The position numbers and the translations under genes were made by a program. 64,000 bases of DNA, taken from positions 1 through 64,000 of the forward strand of contig CAMLGZ010000002.1 in assembly GCA_946479745.1 (NCBI GenBank), read 5' to 3'. The DNA comes from an uncultured Pseudoxanthomonas sp. (GTDB taxonomy: Bacteria > Pseudomonadota > Gammaproteobacteria > Xanthomonadales > Xanthomonadaceae). Position 1 is the stretch's first letter. Each line of letters starts with the position of its first letter. The notes under the pieces are model-generated. The model saw nothing but the letters and a program-made list of their open reading frames with translations. It did no database searches and was not told the DNA's origin. Shown in pieces: positions 19,606 to 28,947 of this stretch.

Positions 19606-21006
19606 TCATCGCTGCGGCGCCGATGGGTCAGCGGTGGAACTGAGAAGGAACAGACGGGCGCCGTGCGGTGCGACCTGCGGCTTGAAGGTGCCGCTCACCG
19701 GCTTCAGCTGCGTGCGATTCCACAAGTCCCGTACCTGCACCTGTCCTTGCAGTCCCAGTGCTGCCATTTCCACCGGAACCGTGCGATCGCCGGTTGCCGG
19801 GCCGGCGGCATCACGGGTATCGAATACCGCCAGATATTTGGACTTGCCATCCGCCGCATCGGCGACCCAGGCGATCAGCCCGTCGTCGGTGCGGAACAGT
19901 TGGCGGTTGTGCGCGCTGCGCTGGTTGACGGCAAGTACTTCGTCATTGGTGAGCAAGGACAGGGTGAACGGATCGGTCCGGGTCAGGTCGCCACCATGGA
20001 TGAGCGGAGAGCGCGCGATACTCCACAAGGTCATCAGAGTGATCTGTTCGTCGCGAGTGAAGCGGGTAGGGCGGTCGAATTCGACGATACCCAGCGGCAG
20101 CATGTCCGCATCCGGCCACGCGCCGGCGATCCGGTACGGCGTCCAGTCGTGCAGGCGCTTGAACTGAGGCAGCAGCAACTCCCAACGATCCCAGAAATCG
20201 TCGCTGATCCGCCACATATTGGCGTGCTGGTTGACGTGAGCGCCAGCCGACAAAGCCGTTTCGCCAGGCGAAGTGCTGAACACGATAGGCCGGCCGGTCT
20301 TGTCGATCGCCTTGCGGATGGCCTCGATTTCTGCCCGGTTCTGGTCGTAAGGGCGGCTGAGGTCGTCGACCTTGACGAAGTCCACGCCCCAGTCGGCCAG
20401 CTGCTGCATCAGCGAATCGTAGTAGAGCTGTGCACCCGGTTTGGACATGTCCACGCCGTACATGTCCGGGTTCCAGGAGCAGATGCTGTCGATATCGGCG
20501 ATGTCCGCAGCGCGCAGACCGGTGCCCAGAATCGGTGTGTTCCGCTTGACCGCCTGGCGCGGGATGCCGCGCATCATGTGGATGCCGAACTTCAGCCCTT
20601 TGCCGTGCACGTAGTCGGCCAGGGGCTTGAAGCCCTGGCCGCCGGCGGCCGAGGGAAACTTCTCTGGCGCCGGTACAAGACGACTGAAGTCATCCATGGC
20701 CAGGGTGGCGCCTTCCTCATAACCGTGGCCCTTGGCAGTGGGCTGATACCACTGGATATCCACCGTGATGTATTGCCAGCCGTGCGCCTTGAGCTTGGCG
20801 GCCATGAAGTCGGCCTGCTGCTTGATCTGCGTTTCGGTCACCGTGGTGCCGAAGGCGTCCCAACTATTCCAGCCCATAGGCGGCGTGGCGGCCCATTGAT
20901 GAAAATCATTCGAGGGCGGCGCCGCGGTTGCCGCGGCAGCCATCACGGAAAGGCTGCCGGTGAGCAGCAGTGCGCGTAGAAGTCGCAGAAAGCTCGATTG
21001 ACGCAT
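19606..21006 (-). CDS. Exported GH27 enzyme, alpha-galactosidase-like or beta-L-arabinopyranosidase
   Basis: The 466-residue protein has a signal peptide and a GH27 barrel starting with ATPPMGWNSWDAFG. The nucleophile Asp is in GVDFVKVDDL and the acid/base Asp in AGAWPDADML. The usual DDCW sugar-binding motif is replaced by VDIQWYQP, and the YSDAG segment by HMMRGIPR, so galactose recognition may differ. L-arabinopyranose is D-galactose lacking C6, and some GH27 enzymes act on it. As the first gene of an operon with two L-arabinofuranosidases, that activity is plausible here. ATG 21006 is firmly supported by GGAGGGG a few bases upstream; the longer frame to 21303 is not needed. Confidence 0.88.
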   Translation of the reverse strand: MRQSSFLRLLRALLLTGSLSVMAAAATAAPPSNDFHQWAATPPMGWNSWDAFGTTVTETQIKQQADFMAAKLKAHGWQYITVDIQWYQPTAKGHGYEEGATLAMDDFSRLVPAPEKFPSAAGGQGFKPLADYVHGKGLKFGIHMMRGIPRQAVKRNTPILGTGLRAADIADIDSICSWNPDMYGVDMSKPGAQLYYDSLMQQLADWGVDFVKVDDLSRPYDQNRAEIEAIRKAIDKTGRPIVFSTSPGETALSAGAHVNQHANMWRISDDFWDRWELLLPQFKRLHDWTPYRIAGAWPDADMLPLGIVEFDRPTRFTRDEQITLMTLWSIARSPLIHGGDLTRTDPFTLSLLTNDEVLAVNQRSAHNRQLFRTDDGLIAWVADAADGKSKYLAVFDTRDAAGPATGDRTVPVEMAALGLQGQVQVRDLWNRTQLKPVSGTFKPQVAPHGARLFLLSSTADPSAPQR

Positions 21007-21405
21007 GGACCCCTCCGGTATGCGGCCTGGGGCTGCGCCGCAGGAAACGCGCAAGGCCGCGTCAACCGGGAGGTTAGGACGGACGGGGACCGTGGGTCCA
21101 ATGAAAAGATTCGCCGCTGCCATGCCAAGTTGGCATGGGTCGTTGCTAATGCGACCGCTGGTGCTGCGCTTCGATCCAATCTGGATCCCACTCTGTCGTT
21201 GACAAGACGGAGTAGGGGACCAAGGCGGCACTACAACTTCGCCAAATAGCACCAGATGGGCCAAGTCGCGCGCATTTATTGCAGGCCGTTCTGCACATGC
21301 CATACTGAACGAAGCACGCTTTCAGATCAGCAAGCCTGTGCCGAGAGGTAGTCCGGTGCAGACCAAAACAGGATTCAGGGAAGGGGAATAATTCTGTCCA
21401 GGTAC
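21007..21405. promoter_or_regulatory. Divergent intergenic region with 19-bp palindrome
   Basis: About 400 bp between the GH27 operon and the TraX-like gene. It holds a perfect palindrome at 21120-21138, CCATGCCAA-G-TTGGCATGG, 114-132 bp upstream of the GH27 start. That is a good operator candidate for the arabinosidase operon. No gene is seen. A KOPS-like octamer lies at 21378-21385. Confidence 0.5.
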
Positions 21406-22050
21406 ATGATGCGTTTTCAGCTTTCTACCGGCGCGCTCGAATTACTCAAGTGGCTTGGTGTGCTGTTGATGTTCGGCGATCACATCAACGCCGGATTGTT
21501 TCAACGCGAGCTGCCGGCGCTTACCGAACTTGGGCGTTTGGTATTTCCGATCTTCGCGTGCGTGCTTGGTTACAACCTTGCGCGGCCTGGTGCGGATCTG
21601 CAGCGGGTTCTGTTGCGGATATGCCTGGTGGCCGTCCTGGCGCAGATTCCACACTGGTGGTTGTTCCAGCGCGTGGTGCCGTTGAACGTGCTGTTCACCT
21701 TCGCAGCGGCCATCTGGTGCCTGCAGTTGGCGCAGCGAAAAAACCGGGCGGGAGCCTGCGCTGTGTTCGTGCTCGCCGGTCTGGTTGTTGAATACAATTG
21801 GCCCGGCATCGGCCTGGTCATGGCTACGGTCTACCTGCTGCAAAAACGTAATGTGGTTGCCGGCATTCTTTTTGGGTTGGCGATGGGATCGCTTTATCTG
21901 GTCAACGATTCCTGGTGGGCGCTGGCAGCGTTACCCGTGATCGCGCTCGCCAGCCTGGGCACCTGGGGCCTGCAACGCCACCGCTGGGCCTTCTACGCGA
22001 TCTACCCATTGCACCTGCTCGTGCTGGCAGTGATAGCGCAGCTACGGTGA
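21406..22050 (+). CDS. TraX-family integral membrane protein
   Basis: This 214-residue protein is almost wholly hydrophobic, with about seven membrane segments. Family marks are LKWLGVLLMFGDHIN, ELGRLVFPIFACVLGYNLAR and the C-terminal WAFYAIYPLHLLVL. TraX was first described as the F-pilin acetyltransferase, but chromosomal members are widespread and mostly uncharacterised. There are no conjugation genes nearby. ATG 21406 is preceded only by a weak AGG, and GGAAGGGG lies further upstream, so the start is uncertain. Confidence 0.8.
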   Translation: MMRFQLSTGALELLKWLGVLLMFGDHINAGLFQRELPALTELGRLVFPIFACVLGYNLARPGADLQRVLLRICLVAVLAQIPHWWLFQRVVPLNVLFTFAAAIWCLQLAQRKNRAGACAVFVLAGLVVEYNWPGIGLVMATVYLLQKRNVVAGILFGLAMGSLYLVNDSWWALAALPVIALASLGTWGLQRHRWAFYAIYPLHLLVLAVIAQLR

Positions 22051-22495
22051 CGTTCTCTGCGGGCCTTCAGGTTTGCCGAAACGGAGTCGGGCTGGAGGTG
22101 TCGGGTCATCCTTGTAAATGACTTTAATATGATGTCATAACAAATTGATTTATAACAAGATATTTGTGAAATAGCCAAGTGATTAGTTAAAACAGTCGAA
22201 TGCGATTTGGTCAAGGGCCAATCCACGAATGCGACGCAGTCATGCGTACTCATGCTCGAGTTTCCCCGGTCGCCGTGAGGGAACGATTTCTCACCTACCT
22301 GCGAGTTGTCGTCAGGCGATGGCCGCCAACTCGAGGTGTTCCAGTCCAACGCTTGCCCGACTCGCGCGCTGTGTGGGTGTGAACTATTTACGTTGCAACT
22401 CTCGCTCCGTGTGCTCCCATGAACCCGGGGATTGAATAGGGGTATATTCAAAACCCGTGGGAACGGATGGTTGTGCAAGGAGGGGGTAATCGTCG
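22051..22495. other. Intergenic stretch without a recognised gene
   Basis: This region separates the TraX-like gene from the kinase operon. Its middle part (about 22110-22200) is AT-rich compared with the surroundings and could hold a promoter. Short open frames on both strands have no family features. The kinase frame is open back to a TTG at 22432, but I prefer later starts. Confidence 0.4.
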
Positions 22496-22648
22496 ATGTC
22501 GCCATGCGGCCAATTGATGAGCCAACCGGTGCCGAAGCGGCGCCTTGCGGGCGAACACTGCCGCACTTCCTGTCGGATCGTCGTGTGGTTTCGGGATCGG
22601 CGCGGTTGCTCTCGACCGCAGCACCCTGGCCCGAAGGATCAGGCGTGA
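22496..22648 (+). CDS. Possible 50-codon upstream ORF before the sensor kinase
   Basis: An AAGGAGG motif at about 22477-22483 precedes ATG 22496 by 12 bases. The frame that follows runs 50 codons, starting [10 protein letters not shown], and ends in a TGA sharing bases with the ATG at 22648 where the kinase most likely starts (TGATG). No protein family is recognised and the peptide is Arg/Cys-rich, so it may be chance. If translated it would couple to kinase translation. Confidence 0.25.
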   Translation: MSPCGQLMSQPVPKRRLAGEHCRTSCRIVVWFRDRRGCSRPQHPGPKDQA

Positions 22649-24525
22649 TGAACGACGGAAAAGCAGGAACCGCGGTGGTCGAAACACGGTTCGGCGATCT
22701 GCTCGAATCCATGCCCGACGGTATTCTGATGGTCGACCGCAGCGGTCGCATTGTTCATTCCAACTCCCAGGCCGAATCGCTCTTCGGGTACCAGAGAGGG
22801 GAGCTGCCCGGGCAATCGATCGAGCAGCTGCTTCCCGGCCGTTTCCGGGGAATGCATGCCGGCCACCGCTCCGATTATTTCGAGCAGCCGCATCCGCGCA
22901 CGATGGGCATGGGGCTCGAACTCTACGGTCTGCGCAAAGACGGTACGGAGTTTCCGGTAGAGATCAGCTTGAGCCCTATGCGAACCGAGGACGGCACGTT
23001 GGTGGTGAGCGCCATCCGCGACATCAGCGGGCGCAAAAAGGCGGAGCAGAAGTTCCGCGATTTGCTGGAATCGGCACCCGACGCGATCGTCATCGTCAAC
23101 CGGCAGGGTCGGATCGTGCTGGTCAATGCGCAAACCGAAACGGTCTTCGGTTATTCGCGCAGCGAACTGCTCGACCAGCAGGTCGAGTTCCTGTTGCCGG
23201 AGCGCTACCGCGATCAGCATCCCGGACACCGCAACGGTTTTTTCTCCGATCCAAAGGCCCGGCCGATGGGGGTAGGGCTGGAGCTCCATGGCCGCGGCAA
23301 GAACGGCCGGGAATTCCCGATCGAGATCAGCCTCAGTCCGCTGCATACGGAAGACGGAATCCTGGTTTCCAGCGCTATCCGCGACATCACCGAGCGCAAG
23401 AATTTCGAGGCGGAACTGCGCGAAAGCCGAGAACAGTTCCGCGCGGTCGCGCAGACCGCCAGCGATGCGATCGTATCGGCCAACCAGCTGGGCCGCATCA
23501 CCTATCTCAACGTCGCGGCCGAGCGCATGTTCGGCTACTCGATGGAAGAAGCAGAGGGCGCGCTCCTCGAGCTGCTCATGCCGGAGCAATACAGGGACGC
23601 GCACAAGGCGGGATTCGGGCGGTATCTCACTACCGGCGAGTCGCGCATCATCGGGAAAACCGTTGAAATCCGGGCGCGGAAAAAGGACGGATTCGAATTC
23701 CCGATCGAGATATCCATCGCCACCTGGAGCACCGCGCGCGGCGCGTTCTTCACCGCCGTCGTCCGCGACATCACCGAGCGTAAGCGCTTCGAGCAGGCGC
23801 TTCAGGAAAAGAACATGGAATTGTCGAACGCCAATCTGGCCAAGGATCGTTTTCTGGCCAGCATGAGCCATGAGTTGCGAACGCCGCTCAACGCGATCAT
23901 CGGCTTCACCGGAACTTTGCTGATGAAACTGCCTGGCCCGTTGAACACCGATCAGGAAAAGCAGCTCAAGACCGTGCAGGGCAGCGCGCGCCACCTGCTC
24001 GCGCTGATCAACGATCTGCTGGATCTCGCCAAGATAGAAGCGGGCAAGGTAGAGCTGCGGATCGAACCCGTTGTCTGCCAGCGCGTGATAGCGGATGTCG
24101 TCGCCTCGCTCCGTCCGCAGGCGGAAGCGAAATCCCTGGCGTTGCTGATGACCCTGCCTGAAGCGGATCTGGTGCTGCGTACCGACCGGCGCGCGTTGAC
24201 CCAGATCATCCTCAACCTGACCAGCAATGCGATCAAGTTCACCGATGAAGGCAGCGTGCATCTGCACGTGCGGGAACGCCGCGCCGGCGAACGGAACCTG
24301 ATCGGGATCAGCGTCGAAGACACCGGCATAGGAATCTGCGACGAGGACCAGGCGAAGCTCTTCGCGGCGTTCGCGCAGATCGACTCTTCGGCCGGGCGCC
24401 GGCACGAAGGCACGGGGCTCGGACTGCACCTGAGCCGGAAACTGGCGGAGCTGCTGGACGGCGAGATCGTGTTCAGCAGCGCAAGCGGGCAGGGCAGCAC
24501 CTTCACTCTGATATTGAAGGAGTGA
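22648..24525 (+). CDS. Soluble triple-PAS sensor histidine kinase
   Basis: From ATG 22648 the protein is 625 residues, with no membrane segment. Three PAS domains follow one another (about 15-125, 135-250, 262-380); the first two are near duplicates, each with ESxPDxIxxVxRxGRIV and xxEFPxEISLSP. Then come HisKA (about 398-465, phosphorylated His about 408 in [16 protein letters not shown]) and an ATPase domain (about 513-625; N box [12 protein letters not shown] boxes EDTGIGI and GTGLGLHLS). The PAS stack suggests cytoplasmic sensing of redox, light or a small ligand. The start is uncertain: the frame is open to TTG 22432, but GGATCAGG lies before 22648 and PAS begins soon after. It is followed after 5 bp by a double receiver. 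Confidence 0.92.
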   Translation: MNDGKAGTAVVETRFGDLLESMPDGILMVDRSGRIVHSNSQAESLFGYQRGELPGQSIEQLLPGRFRGMHAGHRSDYFEQPHPRTMGMGLELYGLRKDGTEFPVEISLSPMRTEDGTLVVSAIRDISGRKKAEQKFRDLLESAPDAIVIVNRQGRIVLVNAQTETVFGYSRSELLDQQVEFLLPERYRDQHPGHRNGFFSDPKARPMGVGLELHGRGKNGREFPIEISLSPLHTEDGILVSSAIRDITERKNFEAELRESREQFRAVAQTASDAIVSANQLGRITYLNVAAERMFGYSMEEAEGALLELLMPEQYRDAHKAGFGRYLTTGESRIIGKTVEIRARKKDGFEFPIEISIATWSTARGAFFTAVVRDITERKRFEQALQEKNMELSNANLAKDRFLASMSHELRTPLNAIIGFTGTLLMKLPGPLNTDQEKQLKTVQGSARHLLALINDLLDLAKIEAGKVELRIEPVVCQRVIADVVASLRPQAEAKSLALLMTLPEADLVLRTDRRALTQIILNLTSNAIKFTDEGSVHLHVRERRAGERNLIGISVEDTGIGICDEDQAKLFAAFAQIDSSAGRRHEGTGLGLHLSRKLAELLDGEIVFSSASGQGSTFTLILKE

Positions 24526-24530
24526 CCATC

Positions 24531-25340
24531 ATGGCCGCACGGATTCTGGCCATCGACGACAATCCGGACAACCTGGAATTGATGCGCTATCTGTTGGAAG
24601 CATTCGGCTACCCGGCGCTGACCGCGTGCGATGGCAGCAGCGGTGTCGCGCTGGCCGAACGCGAGCATCCGGACCTGATTCTGTGCGACGTGCAGTTGCC
24701 CGACATAGACGGCTACGAAGTCGTGCGGCGTATCCGCGCTCATCCGGAGCTTTCCGGCCTGGCCATCGTCGCAGTCACCGCGCTGGCGATGGTCGGCGAC
24801 CGGGCCAAGGTCCTGGCGGCGGGTTTCAACGGGTATCTGTCCAAGCCCATAGACCCGACCACATTCATCAATCAGGTCGAGGCCTATTTGCGGCCGGAGC
24901 TGCGCAACGCGATGGAGAGGTTGCAGACCGCGACTCAAGCGGCGCCGGTCGGTACCGATACCAACGGCCGTACCATCCTGGCGGTCGACAATCTGCCGGC
25001 CAATCTCGAACTGATCGAAGGCCTGTTCGGAGGACTCGGCTATCGGATAGTGACGGCCAGCAACGCGGGACAGGCCATGGAACTGGCGCGGAGTTCACGG
25101 CCAGACCTGATCCTTTCCGATGTTTGCATGCCGCATGGCAACGGCTACGACCTGATCGATGCGGTCAAGGCCGATCCGCAACTCCGCCAGATACCGTTCG
25201 TATTCATTTCCTCGACTTTCACCAATGAGGAAGCACGCACCAAGGGAATTGCGCACGGCGCCAGGAAGTATCTGTTCCGGCCGATAGAGCCGCAGCGATT
25301 GCTTGAAGAAGTGGAAGCGTGCTTCAGCGAGGGCCGTTGA
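24531..25340 (+). CDS. Tandem two-receiver response regulator without output domain
   Basis: The 269-residue protein has two REC domains. The first (about 3-120) is complete: ILAIDDN, phosphorylated Asp in LILCDVQLPD, Thr in VAVTALA and Lys in YLSKPI. The second (about 145-265) keeps an Asp in LILSDVCMPH but has VDN in place of the acidic pair and Arg in place of the conserved Lys (YLFRPI), so its phosphorylation chemistry is likely altered. There is no DNA-binding or enzymatic output, so it should act by protein-protein contact, probably between the upstream kinase and the downstream GGDEF/EAL protein. ATG 24531 is chosen over GTG 24522 because AAGGAG sits 8 bases before it. Confidence 0.88.
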   Translation: MAARILAIDDNPDNLELMRYLLEAFGYPALTACDGSSGVALAEREHPDLILCDVQLPDIDGYEVVRRIRAHPELSGLAIVAVTALAMVGDRAKVLAAGFNGYLSKPIDPTTFINQVEAYLRPELRNAMERLQTATQAAPVGTDTNGRTILAVDNLPANLELIEGLFGGLGYRIVTASNAGQAMELARSSRPDLILSDVCMPHGNGYDLIDAVKADPQLRQIPFVFISSTFTNEEARTKGIAHGARKYLFRPIEPQRLLEEVEACFSEGR

Positions 25341-28300
25341 GCGTGGCCACTATCCTGATCGTCGACGATCGCGAGGAAAACCGCGATTTCCTGACCGTGC
25401 TCCTGGGTTACAAGGGCCATCGGCTGCTGGCCGCGCAGGACGGAGCGGAGGCGCTGGTCCTGGTTCGCGCGGAACGGCCGGATCTGGTGATCGCCGACAT
25501 CCTTATGCCGACAATGGACGGCTACGAACTGGTGCGCCGACTGCGCGCCGAGCCGGCGATCGCACGGACGGCGGTGATGTTCTACACGGCCCACTTCCAC
25601 GGTGCCGAAGCGGAGGAGTTGGCCCGGGCCTGCGGCGTGCAGAGCATTCTTCCCAAGCCATGCGAGCCCGAACTGATCCTGCAGGCGGTCGAGAACGTGC
25701 TGGCCGACGTCGACAGGCCGTTGCCGGGCCCGGCGGATGAGTTCGGCGAACGCCATTTGCGCCTGATCACCGACAAACTCTCCGAGACCGCCGACGTGTT
25801 GCGGCAGACCAATGCACGCTTGGCTGCGTTGATCGATATCGATCTTCAGCTGGCCTCCGAGCGCGACCCCAAGCGCCTGCTCGGGACCGTGTGCCACGCC
25901 GCCCGAGAACTCATCGGCGCCACGTACGCGATGCTCGTCATCGGCAAGCGCGACGACGATGGCGAGGCGGAGTTCGTCGCTGCAAGCGGCATGCAACAGG
26001 AAACGGCCGACCTGCTCGGCCGGCCGTTGCTTGGGCAGGGGGTGGTCGGGAGCGCCAACCTCCAGCGCAAGTCGGTTCGCATGCGCAACCCCGGGGGCGA
26101 TCCGGCCGCGGTGGGGTTGCCGGCCATGCACCCCCGGGCGCACAACGTGTTGGTCGCTCCCATCGTGTCGTTGATCCATGTGTACGGTTGGGTCTGCCTC
26201 AGCGGCAAGGTCGGTGCGGACGAGTTCAGCGCCGAAGACGAGCGCCTGCTCGAGATCCTGTCTGCGCAAGCCGGCCGGATCTACGAAAACGGAAGCCTGT
26301 ACCTGGAAATAAAGCAGCACGCCGACCAGCTTCAGATAGAAGTCACCGAACGCAAGCGCGTGGTGGAGGAACTGAGCGAGAGCGAGCTGCGGTTCCGGCA
26401 ACTCGCTGAGAGCATCGATGAGGCCTTCTTCCTGGTCGATCCGCGCAGCGGGCAGTTCCTCTACATCAGTCCCGCTTTCCAGGCGATCTACGGGAGAAGT
26501 TGTGCGAGCATCCACGCCGCTCCCCGGTCGTGGCTGGATCTGGTCCATCCGGACGATCGCCAGCAGGCCACGTCGATCTTCAGTCCTGCCAACGCCAGAA
26601 GTCCGTTCAATCACGAGTACCGCATCGTTCGTCCCGATGGAGCGGTGCGCTGGATCCGCGTGCGCAGCTTTCCGATCCCCGGCGCCATCCAGCGCATCTA
26701 TCGCATCGCCGGCATTGCCGCCGATATCACCGAAGCCCGGAACCAGCAGGAGAAGATCAAGCGACTGACCCGCATCAAGGAAGTCAGGAGCGGAATCAAC
26801 TCGGCCATCGTGCGCATACGCGACCGCAACGAATTGCTGGAGGAGGTCTGTCGCGTTGCGGTCGATGTGGGATTGTTCAAACTGGCCTGGATCGGATCCA
26901 TCGACCCCGAAACCCTGGAGGGCAGGGTGGTTGCCTGGAGCGGAGGCACCGATGCCTATATCGATCATGTCCGCCTGAGCGCGGTACCGGATTCCTCTTA
27001 TCAGGATCGGCCTGCAAGCCGCGCAGCCCGCTTGCTGCATCCTGTCATTTGCAACGATCTGCAATTCGATTCGGCAGTCGCTTCGGCCAAAGCGGAGCTG
27101 ATCGAGCACGGCTATCGTGCCATGGCTGCTTTTCCGTTGACCGTGCGGGAACGCGTCCATGTGCTGACCCTGTTCGCCGCGGACGTCGATTTCTTCGATC
27201 GCGAGGAGATCGAACTGCTGCAGGAACTGGTGGGCGACATCGCCTTCGGCCTGGAACACATCGCCAAGGAAGAAGAGCTGGATTATCTCTCCCACTACGA
27301 TGCGCTGACCGGGCTGCCCAACCGGATACTGTTCAACGAATCGCTGAAACGGACCATCGGTCAAGCAGCCGAGCATCGCTGGAGGGTATCGGTTCTACTC
27401 GTGGACCTGGACCGCTTCAAGACCATCAACGACACCCTGGGTCACGCGCTGGGCGACGAACTGCTGCGCCAGATCAGTCAGCGTCTGGCCGGCTGTCTGG
27501 ATATCCGGGAAACCGTCTGGCGACTGGGTGGCGACGAATTCGCGCTGGTCCTGGTCGATGCCGAAGGCGAACAGGCCTCCGGCATGGCCGTTGCCGACGG
27601 CATTCGTAGCGCTCTGCGCAAGCCGTTTCTGCTCGGCGAGCATGAGATCACCATCACCGCCAGCATTGGCATAGCGGTGTTTCCCACCGACTCCAAAGAC
27701 CCCGATACTCTGCTCAAGTACGCCGACACCGCGATGTACAAGGCCAAGGAAGCCGGGCAGGACACGTTCCGGTTCTACCGCACCGAGATGAATGCACTGG
27801 CCCTGGAGCAGTTGGAATTGGACAGCGCGTTGCGCAAAGCGCTGGCGCAGGGCGAATTCGAGTTGTATTACCAACCGAAGGTGCGTGCCGACAATGGGCG
27901 CTGGAGCGGTGTCGAAGCGTTGCTGAGATGGAACCGGCCCGAACACGGGCTGGTACTTCCGTCGATCTTTATTCCCATTGTCGACGGCACACGATTGGCG
28001 GTGCCGGTCAGCGCCTGGGTCATCGACACGGCCTGCCGCCAGATCAGCCGGTGGCGTCTGGCCGGGATCGGTCCGCTCCACGTGGCGGTGAACGTCTCGG
28101 GCAAGTCGTTCGTGCTGGAAGGGCTGCCGGACCTGATCGCTTCCTCGCTGCAGGAGCACGACGTGGATCCGTCCCTGTTGGAGATCGAGATCACCGAAAG
28201 TTCTTTGATGATGCCGACGGACGAAACCGATGCGGTGCTCGGCAAACTCAAAGCGTTGGGCATCGGCATTTCGATGGACGATTTCGGTACGGGCTACTCC

Positions 28301-28591
28301 AACCTGGCCTATCTCAAACGCTTTCCCATCGACACGTTGAAGATCGACATGGGCTTCATCCGGGACATTGCGGTGAAACCGGACGCGGCCGCCATCGTCA
28401 TCGCCGTCATCGATATGGCCCAGAGTCTGAAGTTGAAGGTGGTAGCCGAGGGCGTGGAAACCCGCGCCCAGTACGAGATCCTGCGCGCCAACGGTTGCGA
28501 TGAGATCCAGGGGTATTTCATTTCCAGACCGTTGCCGACTGTAGAGCTCGAAGCGCTGTATCGTCGGACGCAGACTTCAGAGTCATCGTGA
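25337..28591 (+). CDS. REC-GAF-PAS-GAF-GGDEF-EAL cyclic-di-GMP signalling protein
   Basis: This roughly 1084-residue soluble protein combines a receiver (about 5-120, Asp in VIADILMPTMDGY, Lys in LPKPCEP), GAF (about 164-318), PAS (about 353-466), a second GAF (about 488-641), GGDEF (about 651-811) and EAL (about 831-1075). The GGDEF motif is intact (RLGGDEFALV), as are the EAL catalytic parts (EALLRW, EIEITES, DDFGTGYSNL, KVVAEGVET), so it may both make and break cyclic-di-GMP. The RxxD inhibitory site before GGDEF is not seen. TTG 25337 overlaps the upstream stop (TTGA); GTG 25343 is equally possible. It is the third gene of a phosphorelay-like operon. Confidence 0.92.
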   Translation: MSVATILIVDDREENRDFLTVLLGYKGHRLLAAQDGAEALVLVRAERPDLVIADILMPTMDGYELVRRLRAEPAIARTAVMFYTAHFHGAEAEELARACGVQSILPKPCEPELILQAVENVLADVDRPLPGPADEFGERHLRLITDKLSETADVLRQTNARLAALIDIDLQLASERDPKRLLGTVCHAARELIGATYAMLVIGKRDDDGEAEFVAASGMQQETADLLGRPLLGQGVVGSANLQRKSVRMRNPGGDPAAVGLPAMHPRAHNVLVAPIVSLIHVYGWVCLSGKVGADEFSAEDERLLEILSAQAGRIYENGSLYLEIKQHADQLQIEVTERKRVVEELSESELRFRQLAESIDEAFFLVDPRSGQFLYISPAFQAIYGRSCASIHAAPRSWLDLVHPDDRQQATSIFSPANARSPFNHEYRIVRPDGAVRWIRVRSFPIPGAIQRIYRIAGIAADITEARNQQEKIKRLTRIKEVRSGINSAIVRIRDRNELLEEVCRVAVDVGLFKLAWIGSIDPETLEGRVVAWSGGTDAYIDHVRLSAVPDSSYQDRPASRAARLLHPVICNDLQFDSAVASAKAELIEHGYRAMAAFPLTVRERVHVLTLFAADVDFFDREEIELLQELVGDIAFGLEHIAKEEELDYLSHYDALTGLPNRILFNESLKRTIGQAAEHRWRVSVLLVDLDRFKTINDTLGHALGDELLRQISQRLAGCLDIRETVWRLGGDEFALVLVDAEGEQASGMAVADGIRSALRKPFLLGEHEITITASIGIAVFPTDSKDPDTLLKYADTAMYKAKEAGQDTFRFYRTEMNALALEQLELDSALRKALAQGEFELYYQPKVRADNGRWSGVEALLRWNRPEHGLVLPSIFIPIVDGTRLAVPVSAWVIDTACRQISRWRLAGIGPLHVAVNVSGKSFVLEGLPDLIASSLQEHDVDPSLLEIEITESSLMMPTDETDAVLGKLKALGIGISMDDFGTGYSNLAYLKRFPIDTLKIDMGFIRDIAVKPDAAAIVIAVIDMAQSLKLKVVAEGVETRAQYEILRANGCDEIQGYFISRPLPTVELEALYRRTQTSESS

Positions 28592-28947
28592 AGCCTCTTG
28601 CGACGGGAGAAGGGGTCACACAGGTGATGGTCAAGGGACGCACGACGGGAAAAGCCTTGCCGAATGCCGGTGCCACTCCATCTAGGATTTTACATAATAT
28701 GCATTATGCGAAATTAAATAGTAGCCCGCCTGCTGGGGATCTGGCTTCACACCCGCTTTGGTAAACCTAACCTGCCACCACTGCCACGTCGACGCACCGT
28801 ACTCAACAAAACACCGCTTTACGGCTCCTGGACCGGCTGGCGCATGGCCGGCCGCGAACTGGTGGCACCAGACAACACCCGGTTCACCCCTGAACGTCTG
28901 CGAGCTGGATAAAGCGCCACCATGGCCTACGGCCATCTGCTCACGAA
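28592..28947. other. Intergenic region containing a dif-like site
   Basis: About 355 bp between the GGDEF/EAL gene and the small membrane-protein gene. Base composition drops below that of the flanks after about 28680. The stretch contains the dif-like 28-mer (28687-28714) and an unrecognised reverse-strand frame across it. Confidence 0.5.

Noticed and set aside
17458..20979. 1173-codon forward open frame antisense to the GH127 and GH27 genes
   Set aside because: Shadow of high-GC coding on the opposite strand; the protein has no family features, and the reverse strand carries recognised enzymes with catalytic motifs.
21131..21147. TTGGCATG...TTGC resembling a sigma-54 promoter
   Set aside because: The GG and GC elements are 11 bp apart instead of 10, and the left half is part of the palindrome at 21120-21138.
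25145..27376. 743-codon reverse open frame opposite the GGDEF/EAL gene
   Set aside because: Antisense shadow without recognisable domains.
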